Source of the DNA: Membranipora membranacea
Lineage: Eukaryota; Bryozoa; Gymnolaemata; Cheilostomatida; Membraniporidae
Length of the DNA: 64,000 nucleotides
Assembly (NCBI GenBank): GCA_914767715.1
Contig: OU612068.1
Location: 5,332,001-5,396,000, forward strand
Direction of reading: 5' to 3'
Under the pieces are notes generated by a model. The model was not told where the DNA came from. It ran no database searches and was given only the letters and a program-made list of their open reading frames with translations. Positions within the stretch are counted from its first letter, which is position 1. Each line of letters starts with the position of its first letter. Positions 1-12,600 of the stretch are shown piece after piece. A program made the translations under genes and the position numbers.

Positions 1-448
1 CTCCTCTATTTTGTATCATTTGTATACTTTTCTTTGAAAGTAATGTGTAAACTTTTCCTCCCTCGTCACCTTACAAACACTGGAGTAGAAGGATGTTGAC
101 ATCTCTTGAGATTTGCGTTTTGATGTATATTAAATTTCCGTGAAAATTTGAGCGAGCTTAAAATTCCCAATACTCAGTTCTGCTCTACATCAAACTGAAC
201 TTTCAACAACGTTTCTTCTTGTTTTTCTATCATTTAAATATGAAGAATAGAATGCTTTCATGTTCCCTTTATTCCCTCTAGTACTATAATATGTTGATAG
301 CATAAGTAATCTCTTGTTTAGCTAGTTCCTAACAAAATAGTGTATTAAAGTATACTGATGTTTTCTATGTTCTCCTGAGTCTTTCAGAAGATAAAAAAGG
401 CAGCGTGAGACTGGCAGAGAATGGCGAGAAGATAATCGTTCTACTCAC
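1..448. other. Intronic sequence 3' of the last visible ADAM exon
   Basis: No exon, repeat or RNA gene was recognised here. The ADAM gene is read on the minus strand and its last visible exon ends at base 449 with a good donor (GTGAGT on the minus strand), so this stretch should be the start of the next intron. The remaining cysteine-rich, EGF-like, membrane and tail exons must lie outside the window. Confidence 0.6.
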
Positions 449-3400
449 CGACATCGAATGATGAGACAGCGCACATACTGTCACCGTATGAGTGTGGATA
501 GAGTATGAGAGGGAAGTTCATGATTCGTCTCTCCTTGACTACCGTTCTATCATACTGACAATGTAACAGTCCGCACATCTTATCGGCCTCTGATTTACAA
601 CTGTGGTATATCTTCTTGACGGTCGACTCGCCGAAGTTGTCTGTCCTTGAACTCCACCCACAGTTCCCATAATAATTACCTGAAGGTTGAGAATATAGGA
701 TGTGTGTGAGAAGATAGGGCGAGGCCATGGGAAAACCAAAATAAGATTCTATTATTGTTACCTATTAGGATCAGCTTACAAATCCGAAAATGATTCCCTC
801 TTTAGGATTCTTTTATCTGAATGCACTGCTCACTATTTTATTACGTTGAGCTAAAGTGATTTATAGGCAGCAAGATCAGCCATAAAGATGTAAGATGAGT
901 AGAGCTCTCAGTTTTTTACACCTTCAAAACTAACCTATCATAATCAAATCAATATCTAGTAACAACTTACTTCGATTATTGTACTGTTCGAAGCATACAT
1001 CATCAGACTTCGAAGCTGTATCACCCCATATGAATTTGCATTGAGAGTTTTGAGTGCTACATTTTCCTGAGTAGCAATAACCTGAGCCTTGGTTCTCGCA
1101 CTCAGTACCATCTCGTTTGTGGGTGTCTGCTGGGCACCACTCAGACTCTCCATCACATGTCTCCTCTAGATCACAGTTAGAGTCTACTGATTTGCGACAG
1201 GGGTAAGATTGGGGTCTTACTGTACATGTACTCGAGTCACAGCATGAGCCTAAAGATAAGGAATTACAAAACTTAACATACATACCTACTTTAACAATTC
1301 GTTGTAGGCTACTGGTCTAGTATAGTAACAAACATCCCAAAAATATTACAAGGAGTCATTCTTCCAAAAGCTTGCCAGAATGCTTGTTTGCAAAACCTGT
1401 TTGTCGAATGACCTAATTGTACCATAGCGCTCGATTGTATTGATGGCTCATTGCCTGTGGGGAAGGCTTTCTATCAGAAGTACAAACACAAAAGAGGACA
1501 TGTAGGTCAACTGGAAAACTAGAAGTAGATACATTGGATTACTTTTGAAATCAAATGCATTTATATTAAGTCGGGATTAGCTGAACCATCTCTGATCAGC
1601 TGATCATATGATAGGATTAGTGGGAGTGTTAGTACCTTGATACAATTAGTACCTACTACTAAATCACTTCCACAAGCCTGGCTAATCATTGCATAACCTA
1701 AATAGTATGATCGCAAAATTCTGAAAGTTGTAGCAAAGGGCACTGAGCACAAACTACAAAAATCCTAACATATGTTGATATGGATTTATTAGATCAATAC
1801 ATATGTCTGGGTGTCAGATTTACTGGATTGAACAGGGGGACAAATTCTTACCTGTAGCGCATGTAGCATTAGAGTAAAGTTTACAGGTGGAAGGATTACA
1901 ACATATACTGTCGCAGTCAGCAGGATGTCCGCAATCGCACTCTTCACCTAAAATATCAACAGAATAGGATACATTATGACTGGCCAGCCATCCGTAATAG
2001 TGCTGGAATCATTTGTGTAATTATAGAAATAGGCTTTTGTCCAACAGACCAATATTTAAAATTCACATAAAACGTTACTCCAATATTTTTTAGCATCATC
2101 ACTGATACAGAAAATGTGTGGATCATCATGAAAAAAGTAGCAAGATGATGTAATGGCAATTTGGTCTGCCAAATAATCTATACATAAATCACTCCGTGTA
2201 ACAAATCTGGACAGGCCATGTGCTGGTTAAGGGAAGGCAAATATTCCCTCTGTCTTTATTTTTTATGATAGTTTATTGAGCATAATCAGATGTGATTACT
2301 GAGAGACAAAACAGAGATTTATCAGCACTGAATCAGGCTGACAATGTCAGCGAACGGGACATGATATAATGAAACGTGACAGCATTAAATGGCAGCAAAC
2401 ATAAAAAATATCATGTTGGCGACATCTACTCCTGGCCAATATCAAAATGCACCCATTTTCAATCAGTCCTTTACCCCTGAGGTTAGGAACGTTAACTTAT
2501 CTCAGAAAGACAAAGAGTGCCTGAAAGCAGAGATGCTAAAATACACAATGCTTGGAGAGTGTGAATATTGATAATTTCTAAATTTGCATGACCAGATTTC
2601 ATTGCATTATTCATAAATCCATCACAGCCTCTGACTGCTGAGTGAAATCATCAATGAAATACAGAAGTGCTGTTAAAATTATATAACAGTCAGTTCAGTA
2701 AACTCTGCTGTTCTGACAACATGTCACTCAGCAGTAAAATTAACTCAATATCTGCATCAGGCAATAAAGCAATTACAGTGAGAATCTTCATTTTTTCTAT
2801 AATACAAGTGGAGGCGATTCAATCTATTGTGTGTCACCGCTGCTTGCTCATGTATTTTAAAAACACTCTGCTGGCAGATTTCAATATTTATATCCTGGTT
2901 GATGTTTCAGTTTCGATTTCATGGAGAACCTCCAGAACTGAATTTACTGAAACTAAAGGAATTTATTTAAAATCTGGGTTATAAAAGTAGGGGGAAAACA
3001 GTGTACACAATTTGATTTTTAAAGAGGGAAGCAATATTGCAGATTCAGCAGGCCTACCTAGAGGTAAGGACATGATTGGCTGAATTAAGGGGAGCTGGAT
3101 AATCTGCTAACGACCTTAAAATCAACACAGAGCTGGAATTACAAGCTGACAAGTTGTAAGCTAAACCGATTGTTTATAAACAACAATCATACTTGTTTAC
3201 TGTTGAAAGAGGTGATTCCATTCATGAAAAAAGTGATTGCAGAACGAGGAAACAAGATTACTGAATCGGATCTACGTTCTATTTACTTTTCTTACAATAA
3301 ATTGAGCGCCTACAACACTTCAGTGAACCTTTTGTTGTATTCTTAACATAAAATTCCAAAAAATATAGACCTTTCACTGTGCCTGCTCATCGCAATTGCA

Positions 3401-6400
3401 GCAGTTAACTCACAAACTAACGAGACGATCACTTTGGTTTTGGTCAGTTTTATGAAAAGCTCATATTTGCTCTGAGTGATATTATTTCATCCGTGAAGTA
3501 TTTGGCTGCAAGCTAACTTTTTCTGTCATATGACCTGATATTAAAACTTAACCAAATAGCATAATTGAGTAAATTGACACTGTTGTTCTGCACCATTGGC
3601 AACAAAATGACACAAATTGACAGAAAAATGATATCATTACACAATAACTCATTGATTCTTGGTTTCACTTCTTATAAGCTCCTAGACAACTTTGGTGCCA
3701 ATTTTTGTCGAATACTCAACAATCATTGTCAAAGTTTGTAAGTACCGCAAGTCGCAGCACAGACAATGTTTATTGGAAAACTTATTCGTTTTATAATTTG
3801 CCTTTTCCACCTTCTCGCGCAAATAAAGATCTTTCTTCAAGACCTCTGACAGGAAAACAAGGTTGTTTGTTGGTTTAAAAACATCTGACCATTGGAAGAA
3901 TTAACTTGTCATAAAACATTTCATATCTGGTATTTGAGCTTATGATTTGCAGGAAATGTCAAGTAGAACTCACATGACCTGATAAAGCCTGATTACATTT
4001 TATACGGATGACTCGGTTTCTATAATCGCATCAATATTATCATAAATTCTTTTTACTTTTGGTGGTAGCTTAGAAATTAACATATGTACACTTCCATAGG
4101 TGCACAAGATCAATGTAGATTACCATACCTAGTGTAGTAATTTCTTAGCCGATACCCCGAGGTATAGCAGAGGAAAGCTGATCAAACATCTGATCACACT
4201 GGGTCTGGACTCTCTGAAGGATTCCTGTATACCACCAGAGAGATGATCAATGAGTCACCAACTCATGTGTTAATTACAGGAGCTTATGCCTATGATTGGA
4301 GACCACAATGACTCAGCTGGTTACGATCCAATCACAACAACTTAAAAACACATCAAACTTCAAAAATAACTTTCACGCCATTCTAAGGACTAAAAGGGTC
4401 ATACTGAAATAATCCTGCTGCAATACAGATCAGCTGCTGGGCACAAGCAAATTTCATAATTTAGGCATTCTGGTTTTGTGGTCACTTCTGTTGTTAGATA
4501 AACATGATAAGAGTCATCAATCGGCAGTTTAATAGGTTAATAGATGTCAATGTTTGACCATAAGCTGTGTGATTTACTGATGTCTACTGAGGAGCTATAG
4601 GTCCGGTGATTCTCTTATTTTGTTTGGCTACTTCCAAAAACAAAGAATAATCCTAGTATTTCAGATGTCACAGCACAATCAACCGATCAGGTTCATCAGA
4701 GAACAAAGTGTAAATGACAGACTATGAACCCATGAAACCAAGATGTGCAATTTTTTCTTCATACCAGAGAGTACACAGATGTTTTTGGTGGGTCACAGAA
4801 AAAGGATCTGTCGATGTAAAACCAGCAGCAAAAGCCATCGATGATTTCAGAGTTCCATTTTGATTACTCTGAAGCCTACTGGTCAGTCTGGCGGCCTGTC
4901 GAGACATGAAATCTCATGTGTCTGCTTAAAAATCTCAGGGTACCAGGATATGTTTCAGCAGACAAAGCGATATCAGCTGGCATTATGACATCTTAACGAG
5001 GAAGATATCATAAAGAACCCTGATATTCCGTCCTTTGACGGATAACTTTCCCTCACAGTGACTGTACCCATGACTCAAAGGTTACCAGGGATAAGTTCTG
5101 CTAGTCGCATGGACAGAGTCAGTGTGTTATGTAACAGAAACTTGCATGTCCGTCCATCACTTGAGCGACAGACAGACTTCTGACTGAAGGATATGGAACC
5201 ATACTTCCATTTTTTCAGAGCTTAACGCATACACATCCATATCATTCTTGAGATTAATATAATCTGTCATAGATTAAAGAACTAACCTTCTTCAACAAAG
5301 AAGTTTCCACAGACAGGAGTGTTCCCAACTTTCTGCAGAGTTTCAGGGATGTTCTTCAAACAGTGGTCCAGATTACCTTCTTTAAAGTCTTTTTCTAGTT
5401 TAGCTTGTGTGCATTTGGACCAGCGGCGCGATTGTTTGTATGCTACAAGAGAGGAAAAAATATAACAATGGTAAATATAAAATAACAGACACTTTATTTT
5501 GCAAATAAGGTCAGCATGAATCACCTGGGTTTGATTTAATAGCACACAGGGCTTATTCACATTCATGCGGGCCTCGCAACAGCAAACGGAAGAAGATAAT
5601 TGTTATGTTTTACATTCACAGTATGTCGATTGTATTTTTCATATCACTACTATTTAAAATTGCAGGTAATAACAGGCCCCATTATTACCTCAGAAAGCGT
5701 AACCATCTGCTCAAAACCATCATTAACCTGAGCAAGTTAGGCCTACATGATTCTCGATCTTATAGGCCTACATGATTCTCGATCAGCACTGAGTCTGGAC
5801 ACCTAATCTTAGTTCTAAGTACAGTCAGTGACTTATTTACTGTAACAATGTTGATCCCTGGGACTGGACAATGCTCTAATGATGTGTGTTTGTCTGGAGA
5901 ATGGCCTCTATTCTGGTTACTTACATAACCTCTAATTTAACTATTCCTTTAATATGAAGAGCTGTAAGCAGACTGAGGGACTGCTTGCAGACTAATTAGC
6001 AGAAAGCCCATTAATATCTTTGAGTCAATAGAGCAATAAACCTTTTGAATATTCACAGTGCCTTACACAGTTCAGGAACATCACCTTGACTGTTTATTAC
6101 TCCCCATCTTATCATTGTGGAGCGACCCTAGATTGAAAGAATGCCCATAAGTTTGTACAAGTATCACACAAGCAAGGTTTCATCTAAAAAACGAACCACT
6201 AGCTGCTGCCGAACTGAAAATAATTTTTCTCTTGGCTCGCTGAATAATATGATGTATATGGTGGAGTAGAAGGGACCTTGATCCCTCTTAACACCTCTCC
6301 TACGACTATCCAAACATTTAACAGAATAAAATCCTGGTCCTTCATGTAATATCGTTTATTAGGGGATTACTTGACACTGGGCTGCAAGTGGCAAGTTATA

Positions 6401-8000
6401 GGAACACATAATTAGACTAATAAGGGAAAGTTGAAATCTAATTATTTAGGTGTATTAAGCATGATGCCCTGTCGCAATGCATCATCAAGGATTTTTTCTC
6501 TAGTTTAATCGTTCTCAAGAGATTGGTAATTTGCAGGTTTCGGAAATAGATCCTAAACCAACATCGCATTAGGTCTCTATCAACAAAAGTAACGCGCAGT
6601 CGACCTGGCGTAGAACTGATTTTTAAACATCCATAGCGCATTGAATTGAAAAACAGTTCTTGATGTCACAAAAAGTCGACTGGTAGCTTAAAATACTCAC
6701 GGCCAGCTGATGAGTGCATGATACAGTCAGTGAAGGTCGGGTCGTCCGTGTGAGAACACTCACAGTCCTGTAGTGCGTATGTATCACTGTTACTGTGTAT
6801 CATTCCCAAGTTATGCCCGAGTTCATGTGACATTGTGGTAGCAGCCCTGACGTACCGAGCCTCATCTCCATCATAAGTCACTCCCCCGCTGTCTGTCTGT
6901 GTGCAGATAGCAGTAGTTGATCCCTTACCAATCAGACCGTCTTTAAATCTTTCACCGCTAAAAAGTTGTCCACTGTCATTGGTAACATTCCAGTTGATGT
7001 TGAAGTGGCGATACTCGTTGAACTCTTTGAGAAGGATGCCTGGGTCAATTGTGTCAGAGCTGGTAAAGGTGTATGCAATTTTGTTTCTGTCATTCCAAAC
7101 TTCAACGCCAACCAAGGCCAGATATATGTTGAGCATTTTATATAGACCACTAGCATAGTTCATGATGTTTATAGCTCTCATAACGGCAGCATCAACAGAT
7201 CCTGATCTCTCGTATATACTATTGTCCATGACAGCGTACACCTCTATATACCTGGTCTCAGAATTGCTGCCAGCAGGTAGTTTTATATCACGAGCTACAC
7301 GTCTATTACTGAGGGTGTCATGGTGACGCCCGTACGTGCGATGAGATTCGTGTCTGATATGATGTTTCTCAGGCTCAGTAGCACAGTCGTATTTAACATC
7401 TGCATCTTCTGTGTATGTTTCATCAATGAGAATGTGTTCGACATCATTCTCATTAAACACCGGCTCAACTCGATAAACCTGGTCTCCGAACTCAATGAAG
7501 CCATTCAGGCCATGACACAAACTTACAGACACTAATGAGTTGCCATAATCTACCACCCTACCGTTGTAGTAACAATTAGCTAAAGCTACGTCTTGAGCAT
7601 CAGCTGTTCGTACTATAGCTTCCCCATTTGATGTATAGAATTTACGCACAAAGTTTTTGGTAATGACAAACAGATTCTTCTCCAAATATAGAACAATGTT
7701 ATGACTAGACTCTCTTGCTACTGTAATTTCTATCTGGTTGCCTATCAAGTCTGCTTGACTGTGAAACTCCTCCAGGTCCTGTTTAGATTTGATGGAGTGA
7801 GTGACTGCTGTTCCTGTTGAAGTTATTATTACCTGTATGGATATTTGCACCGATTCTCTGATATGCTGTTCATGACTTGGCTGAGTACTACTAGCACCAA
7901 CAGGTTGAGCACCATCTTTATGATGTGGTAATGAAAGAACAGGGTGTATGAGATTAAAAATAAGTGTTAATGTAATTGAATATTTGAGAAAACTAAGCAT
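449..8000 (-). CDS. ADAM-family metalloprotease/disintegrin protein, 3' end outside the window
   Basis: Predicted secreted or membrane-anchored zinc protease of the reprolysin (M12B) family. Exons on the minus strand: 6701-8000, 5287-5442, 1852-1947, 971-1249 and 449-679, all joined at phase 1, giving 687 residues so far. I start at 8000 because this Met opens a hydrophobic signal peptide (MLSFLKYSITLTLIF); an in-frame Met at 8177 adds 59 non-signal-like residues. A prodomain runs to an RVAR furin-like site (234-237). The catalytic domain carries HELGHNLGMIH (392-402) and a CIM Met-turn (426-428). The disintegrin domain (from about ECDCGHPADC to NCDLEETCDG) and part of the cysteine-rich domain (CGLLHC) follow. 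The residue after the third zinc His is Ser where Asp is usual. The EGF, transmembrane and tail parts are not in view, so the paralogue and whether it is membrane-bound cannot be decided. Confidence 0.9.
1948..5286. other. Large ADAM intron (about 3.3 kb)
   Basis: This is the intron between the exon ending in NFFVEEG and the first disintegrin exon. Reading frames up to about 105 codons occur on both strands, but none has splice context or resemblance to a family I know. No clear repeat or RNA gene was seen. The shorter intron 5443-6700 is likewise featureless apart from a small tandem duplication. Confidence 0.5.
5738..5784. repeat. Two-copy tandem duplication of about 22 bases
   Basis: The word TAGGCCTACATGATTCTCGA occurs twice, separated by three bases, inside an ADAM intron. 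It looks like a simple local duplication with no sign of function. Confidence 0.8.
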
Positions 8001-8471
8001 GGTGCTGTCTCTTATCGAGCACCCTTTCCTTTCAGGCAACCAGCTCCAATACCAACCCTTGTAGCAACAAAACTTCATTTCTATGTCATCTACTGAGCTT
8101 CCAGTAGACTTCTCAAGCTCTGTATGGATGTCTTTTTGCTGTCCTGGTGCCTGCGTATCCTTTGAGTCTCCATGCACTTGTGATTTTCAGTAAAAGCAAT
8201 TTCATACTTGGGGAGTTTAAACATAGACTTAATTCATACAATATTGATACAGCCTGAAATAAGGATTTTGGAATATCACTCCCCTAAGTGAATAAAGATG
8301 GATCCTGGGCTAAAAGATTGACCTTTATCACTTTATGGTGGGACAACTCCCCTAAATATGTAAAACTGCTCAGCAGGGTTCCACCCACCCTCCCTGGTTC
8401 CACAACTCAACTTTTGGCATTGAGCATAAGAGACAGAATAAAATTGATTGTGGATGTGTTGTAGCCCGGAC

Positions 8472-8502
8472 AGGCTGTCGTGACGGGGTGTCACGACAGC
8501 CT
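8472..8502. repeat. Short perfect hairpin, 13-bp stem
   Basis: The arms AGGCTGTCGTGAC and GTCACGACAGCCT flank a five-base GGGGT loop. The pairing continues imperfectly outwards as TAGCC and GGCTA at about 8462 and 8512. It is one of several short palindromes in the window. Confidence 0.85.
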
Positions 8503-9565
8503 ACCCAGGCTAGATGTGTAGGGTTGGTCACCAACACCAAGAAGCTTTAAATCCTATTAATTTTTATTACTAGTGTATTTTTACTTTTTCTCTCCGCTTT
8601 TCCTTATAAGTATATATATAAGCTAGAAATCATGACCACATTGCGGTAATAGTAAATGATCTTAAAATATATATTTCAAACAGAGCGCCCAACCGGTAGG
8701 GTTCATTAGAAGATTTATCCCAGGGAGCTGAACGCTCGTATCCCTTCGGCAACCAGCTCCACTTGAGAACCTATGGATACTGTTGAAATACATGGCGTAA
8801 TATAGCTGACCTGAATTTAAAATAACTTCTAGGCGGCCTGTCGCCAGCCTTTTATATCTTATGTCACAACAAACAAACTGGTGGAGGGATATGTCAATGC
8901 TTTTTGTCAATCATATATTTCATTTTTATACATGTGCCTAATACCAATCGGTATCTTAGTTAATATCTTCAGTCGTGATTATCTAGCTCCAATATACACA
9001 CGTAAAACCAATTCAATCTAACAGATACAGCCCTGGAATTTACAATGGAGTTATCCAAAGTAATTGATAGGTTTAAATAGACGATGCTTCATTTTTTACT
9101 GTTATCCTGTACATAATATTTCATAATAGAGTTTTGGATTGGTGTAATATGAAACAAAAAACTTGTCATATTCCATAAAGATATGATTTAAGCAAGATGT
9201 CGCAAAGCTTGTTCCATTTTGCCAAGAATAAATTCTTATAATTACATTATTTCAGATAGTAAACTCAAGAAATTTTGTTTAACCTATCTTATGTACTCAC
9301 AACATTTTGAATACTATAACTAGTCTTCATTCGTAGCAAAAATCAGCAAAAATAGTTATGTTTATAACAATATTATGAAGGAAGGAGAAGAACGTCCCTA
9401 TTTTGTGGACATTTTAGGGTAAAAATATTTCTCCAATTTCTATAAAATATATAAACCATATAATTTTATAAGGGAATAAATGATAACTGTTTTGCTTGGC
9501 TCAGATGAGCCTCTAGTATCCAGGCTGTTATAAGTGATGATGTATAAATAAGACTTGATCTGTTA

Positions 9566-9592
9566 AACCAAGGAGTCTTTAACTCCTTGGTT
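9566..9592. repeat. Short hairpin with CCAAGGAGT stem
   Basis: The arms AACCAAGGAGT and ACTCCTTGGTT surround a five-base loop. The palindrome is bracketed by the six-base direct repeat GTTAAA (9562-9567 and 9590-9595). The same stem word recurs in hairpins at 63531-63560 and 63883-63914. Confidence 0.85.
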
Positions 9593-9625
9593 AAATTTGC
9601 ACAATTTGTTCTGATACGATGAGTT

Positions 9626-12600
9626 CTACATTTCAGTCTTGCCTGCTCTTAGTGCCTCTGGGGTATCATATATAAACCTCTTGTTTAATTTCTTCCGCAG
9701 CTCATCTTGGAAGTCCATCACAGGTGGCCCACCTTAAATAGACAATATTAACAAATTAAAGTTAAACAGCTTCCACAGCTTCTATGTAGGAGCTTATTAA
9801 TCCATCACACTACTAAGAAAACCTGATCAACTGGGCTAGGTTGCTGCTCTTCCTTGCCGAGCACAATCGCTGCTGATCAGTGTGAAATTCTCATAAACTC
9901 ACCATCAAGCACAAAATTACAATAATGGTAATCTTCTCTGACTTAAACCACTGCTGCCACACAGCCAAATGTGTGCTTATAGAATTCTGTATAGCTCAAA
10001 ACTAATAAAATGAGGCTCCAATCTCAGCATTGTCACCTAATGAGCAAATAATTTGCACAAACTGATCGTCAAAATTAGGGTATGAAATTAATTATCTACC
10101 GGCACGGGTGCCGTAGTTACCGCCTTACTAGTGCATACTGTACACGTCATTAGCTGGTGCGTAGATTTCATGCCCTGATTTTGAAGATCAGTTTGTGCAA
10201 ATTATTTGCCCATTAGGTGACAATTATGAGATTTAAGTCTCAATTAATTATCTTGGAGCAATCCAGAATTCAATGAGTACAAATTTGCATGAGTGGCAGC
10301 AGTAGTTTAAGGTTGGAGTAAATATTTCTTCAAATCGCCAAACCAAGCAAACGATACTTTGGCATTCCAATAAATACCTGTCGTATTAAAAAGATGAGAG
10401 CTTATCTGCTAATACATTAAATTCAAAACTTTACCGAAAAACCGTTCTTTGCCCCCGGGGGGGGGGGGGGGGGGGGGGCGTTAGACAGGGGCAAGAGTCT
10501 GGGGGCTCAGACTACTTCTTTGTCAAAACCACCTCATGCTCAAAAGATATAGCGTGATATTGACTTTTAGTCTCACCTCTGCTGCTTGGACGATTAGTTC
10601 TCCCAACACTCTTTATAGCTAAATCTAGTTGTGAGAAAGTGCTAACATATATCTCGTCTTCCTCATCTATATTACCTAGGAAAAGTGGAACAAATTATTG
10701 GTCAGTCGAATTAAAAAAACTAAATAACAAGGAAATACAAATAATTCGAAATAAGTTGGAAACAAATTTAATTATTGTGGTCAATCATTGCTAACAATTT
10801 TTGAGACAAGCGGGAGCTGAAAGCCAATGAATTGGCTCCGATTGGCCGTCTCCTGCCCCAACCAACAACCGATTATAGTCAACACATTGGCTAGAGATTA
10901 ATGTGTTGTGATTGTGTGCCATCTTTCTCTCAGCAGGCGCCCGTAACCGCTGATATGAATTCATGAAATAATGGTAAAATACATAGCGTGGCTAATTGTG
11001 GAGATATGACATCAGTATAGGGCTTTGTGTCAGGGTCTAAATAGAGCCATAAATCTGGCAGCTTTTGCATTATGCATTGATTGACGTCCAAGTAACAACC
11101 TTTAAAAGCTCAGGCAAGCTGCTTGACAAAAGTTTACAATTAGTGTCAGGTCAGGGTCGATATGTACCCCTCATCCAGATAAAATTTATCAGTGCCCATA
11201 ACCCCACTACGTATACTAGCTGGCTTACCATTGCTTTCTGCTGACGCTGCTTTCTTGAGAGTGACACCACGAAGAGCGCTACCGAGGTCAGTAGAGTTCT
11301 GCTGCTTGGGTGGAGGAGGTTTGGGGATGCCACCTACAATATCAATTTGGTAAGTTTTATGAACTCCCATTTTACAATAAAGGACATGTACAACGTAAAA
11401 ATATCTTTTGGGCCTTTATCAAATTACGCATTGAAGAAAGATAAATTTTAATACGCCAAGTTTTAGAAGTGGATCCCCGCATGTCTTCAAGTGTTATCCG
11501 CTGATGAGTCAAAGCGGGACAACTCCCACACACATGCTACTAGCACTTAATGAACATAGAGGTTCTTTTAATTCATTCTGTATATATACAATGTATACTT
11601 AATCATTTGCGCTCACCAGACGGGATCGGCGGAGGAGGTGGTGGCGGTGGGGGAGGCGGGCCACCGCCTGCTGGCCCTGCTGGTGGTGGTACTGGAGGCA
11701 ATGGAGCTGATTGTATATTCTTGTGGACCGGTGGATGCGCTCCTACTTCACTATATGTTGGAATCGGATGTGATGCTGAATGTGTATTGATAGTCACTGC
11801 AGGAACCGCTGAAGGAGGTGGTACAAACACTTTAGCGTGCGGTGGCCCTGGTTGTGGAGACAATCCAGGTGGCGGTGGGGGAGCTGGGGCTTGTGGAGGT
11901 GGTGGTATACTGCTGACACCGCTGTCCTCAGATTCCGGATAGTGGGTTCTCTGTAACCTGTGCTGCTGCCGTGATGTAGCTGACTGAAGAGTATTGTTGG
12001 CAGGAGGGAGGGGAGGAGGTGAAGCTGTAAAAGATTAACAATACATTGCCATGTACGCTGTAAATGTAAAGGGGACTAACTATGTAGTACAAGACCTGTG
12101 TGAAATTGCCATAGGAACAAATGTGATCACACTCCAAATGAGTTTTGATTTTTTTACCATCTAATTCGATAAAAGTTAAAGTCAAAGCTATGCACACCAG
12201 CCATCTCTGCATACATGTATTCTGACCCATATCAGAGATCAGACGATTACACTAGATATAGAGAAAGTACTAACTGCTGTGAAAAGCTAATTGTAGGCTA
12301 AACACTAATCAGGGTTCAAATCTCAAAAATTAAGTACTAGGTGCATTCGGTCAATGAAATCCTGAGAGCTATTAGTGTAAGAACTATCTACTGCTAAATA
12401 GTTTTTGTGGGTCGTTATCAAACTACCCATCTTATTTTGATACTATAGACATGAGGGAAAATAGACTAACATGTAGGGGAAGTTGGCAGCTCAGAGGGGA
12501 GAGCGAAATCATCCTCTTCTTCCTCTAATATACCAGATGTTCGGCTGTGTCCAAATCTTACTCTACGTTGATTACGGCTCGCTAGAGGATCAGAAGAGTT

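Larger units (their letters stand above)
8001..9625. other. Spacer between the ADAM gene and the PH-SH2 adaptor gene
   Basis: This would hold the ADAM promoter and 5' UTR and the 3' UTR of the adaptor gene. No TATA-type promoter or clear poly(A) signal on the minus strand could be fixed. Two short palindromes lie here (8472-8502 and 9566-9592). No further coding exon was recognised. Confidence 0.5.

Noticed and set aside
449..8000. Reading the ADAM gene as a venom-type metalloprotease
   Set aside because: The domain order is shared by all animal ADAMs, and nothing in the sequence indicates a venom role.
8662..8910. Possible upstream ADAM exon sharing TGGAGCTGGTTGCC with the 8040 region
   Set aside because: A 14-base match between two places in 64 kb is expected by chance, and the frame has no signal peptide or splice link.
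11550..11942. Plus-strand frame of 130 codons, rich in Gly and Ala
   Set aside because: It is the antisense of the polyproline exon of the adaptor gene; the glycine runs are the complement of proline codons. Splicing phase and motif content support the minus strand.
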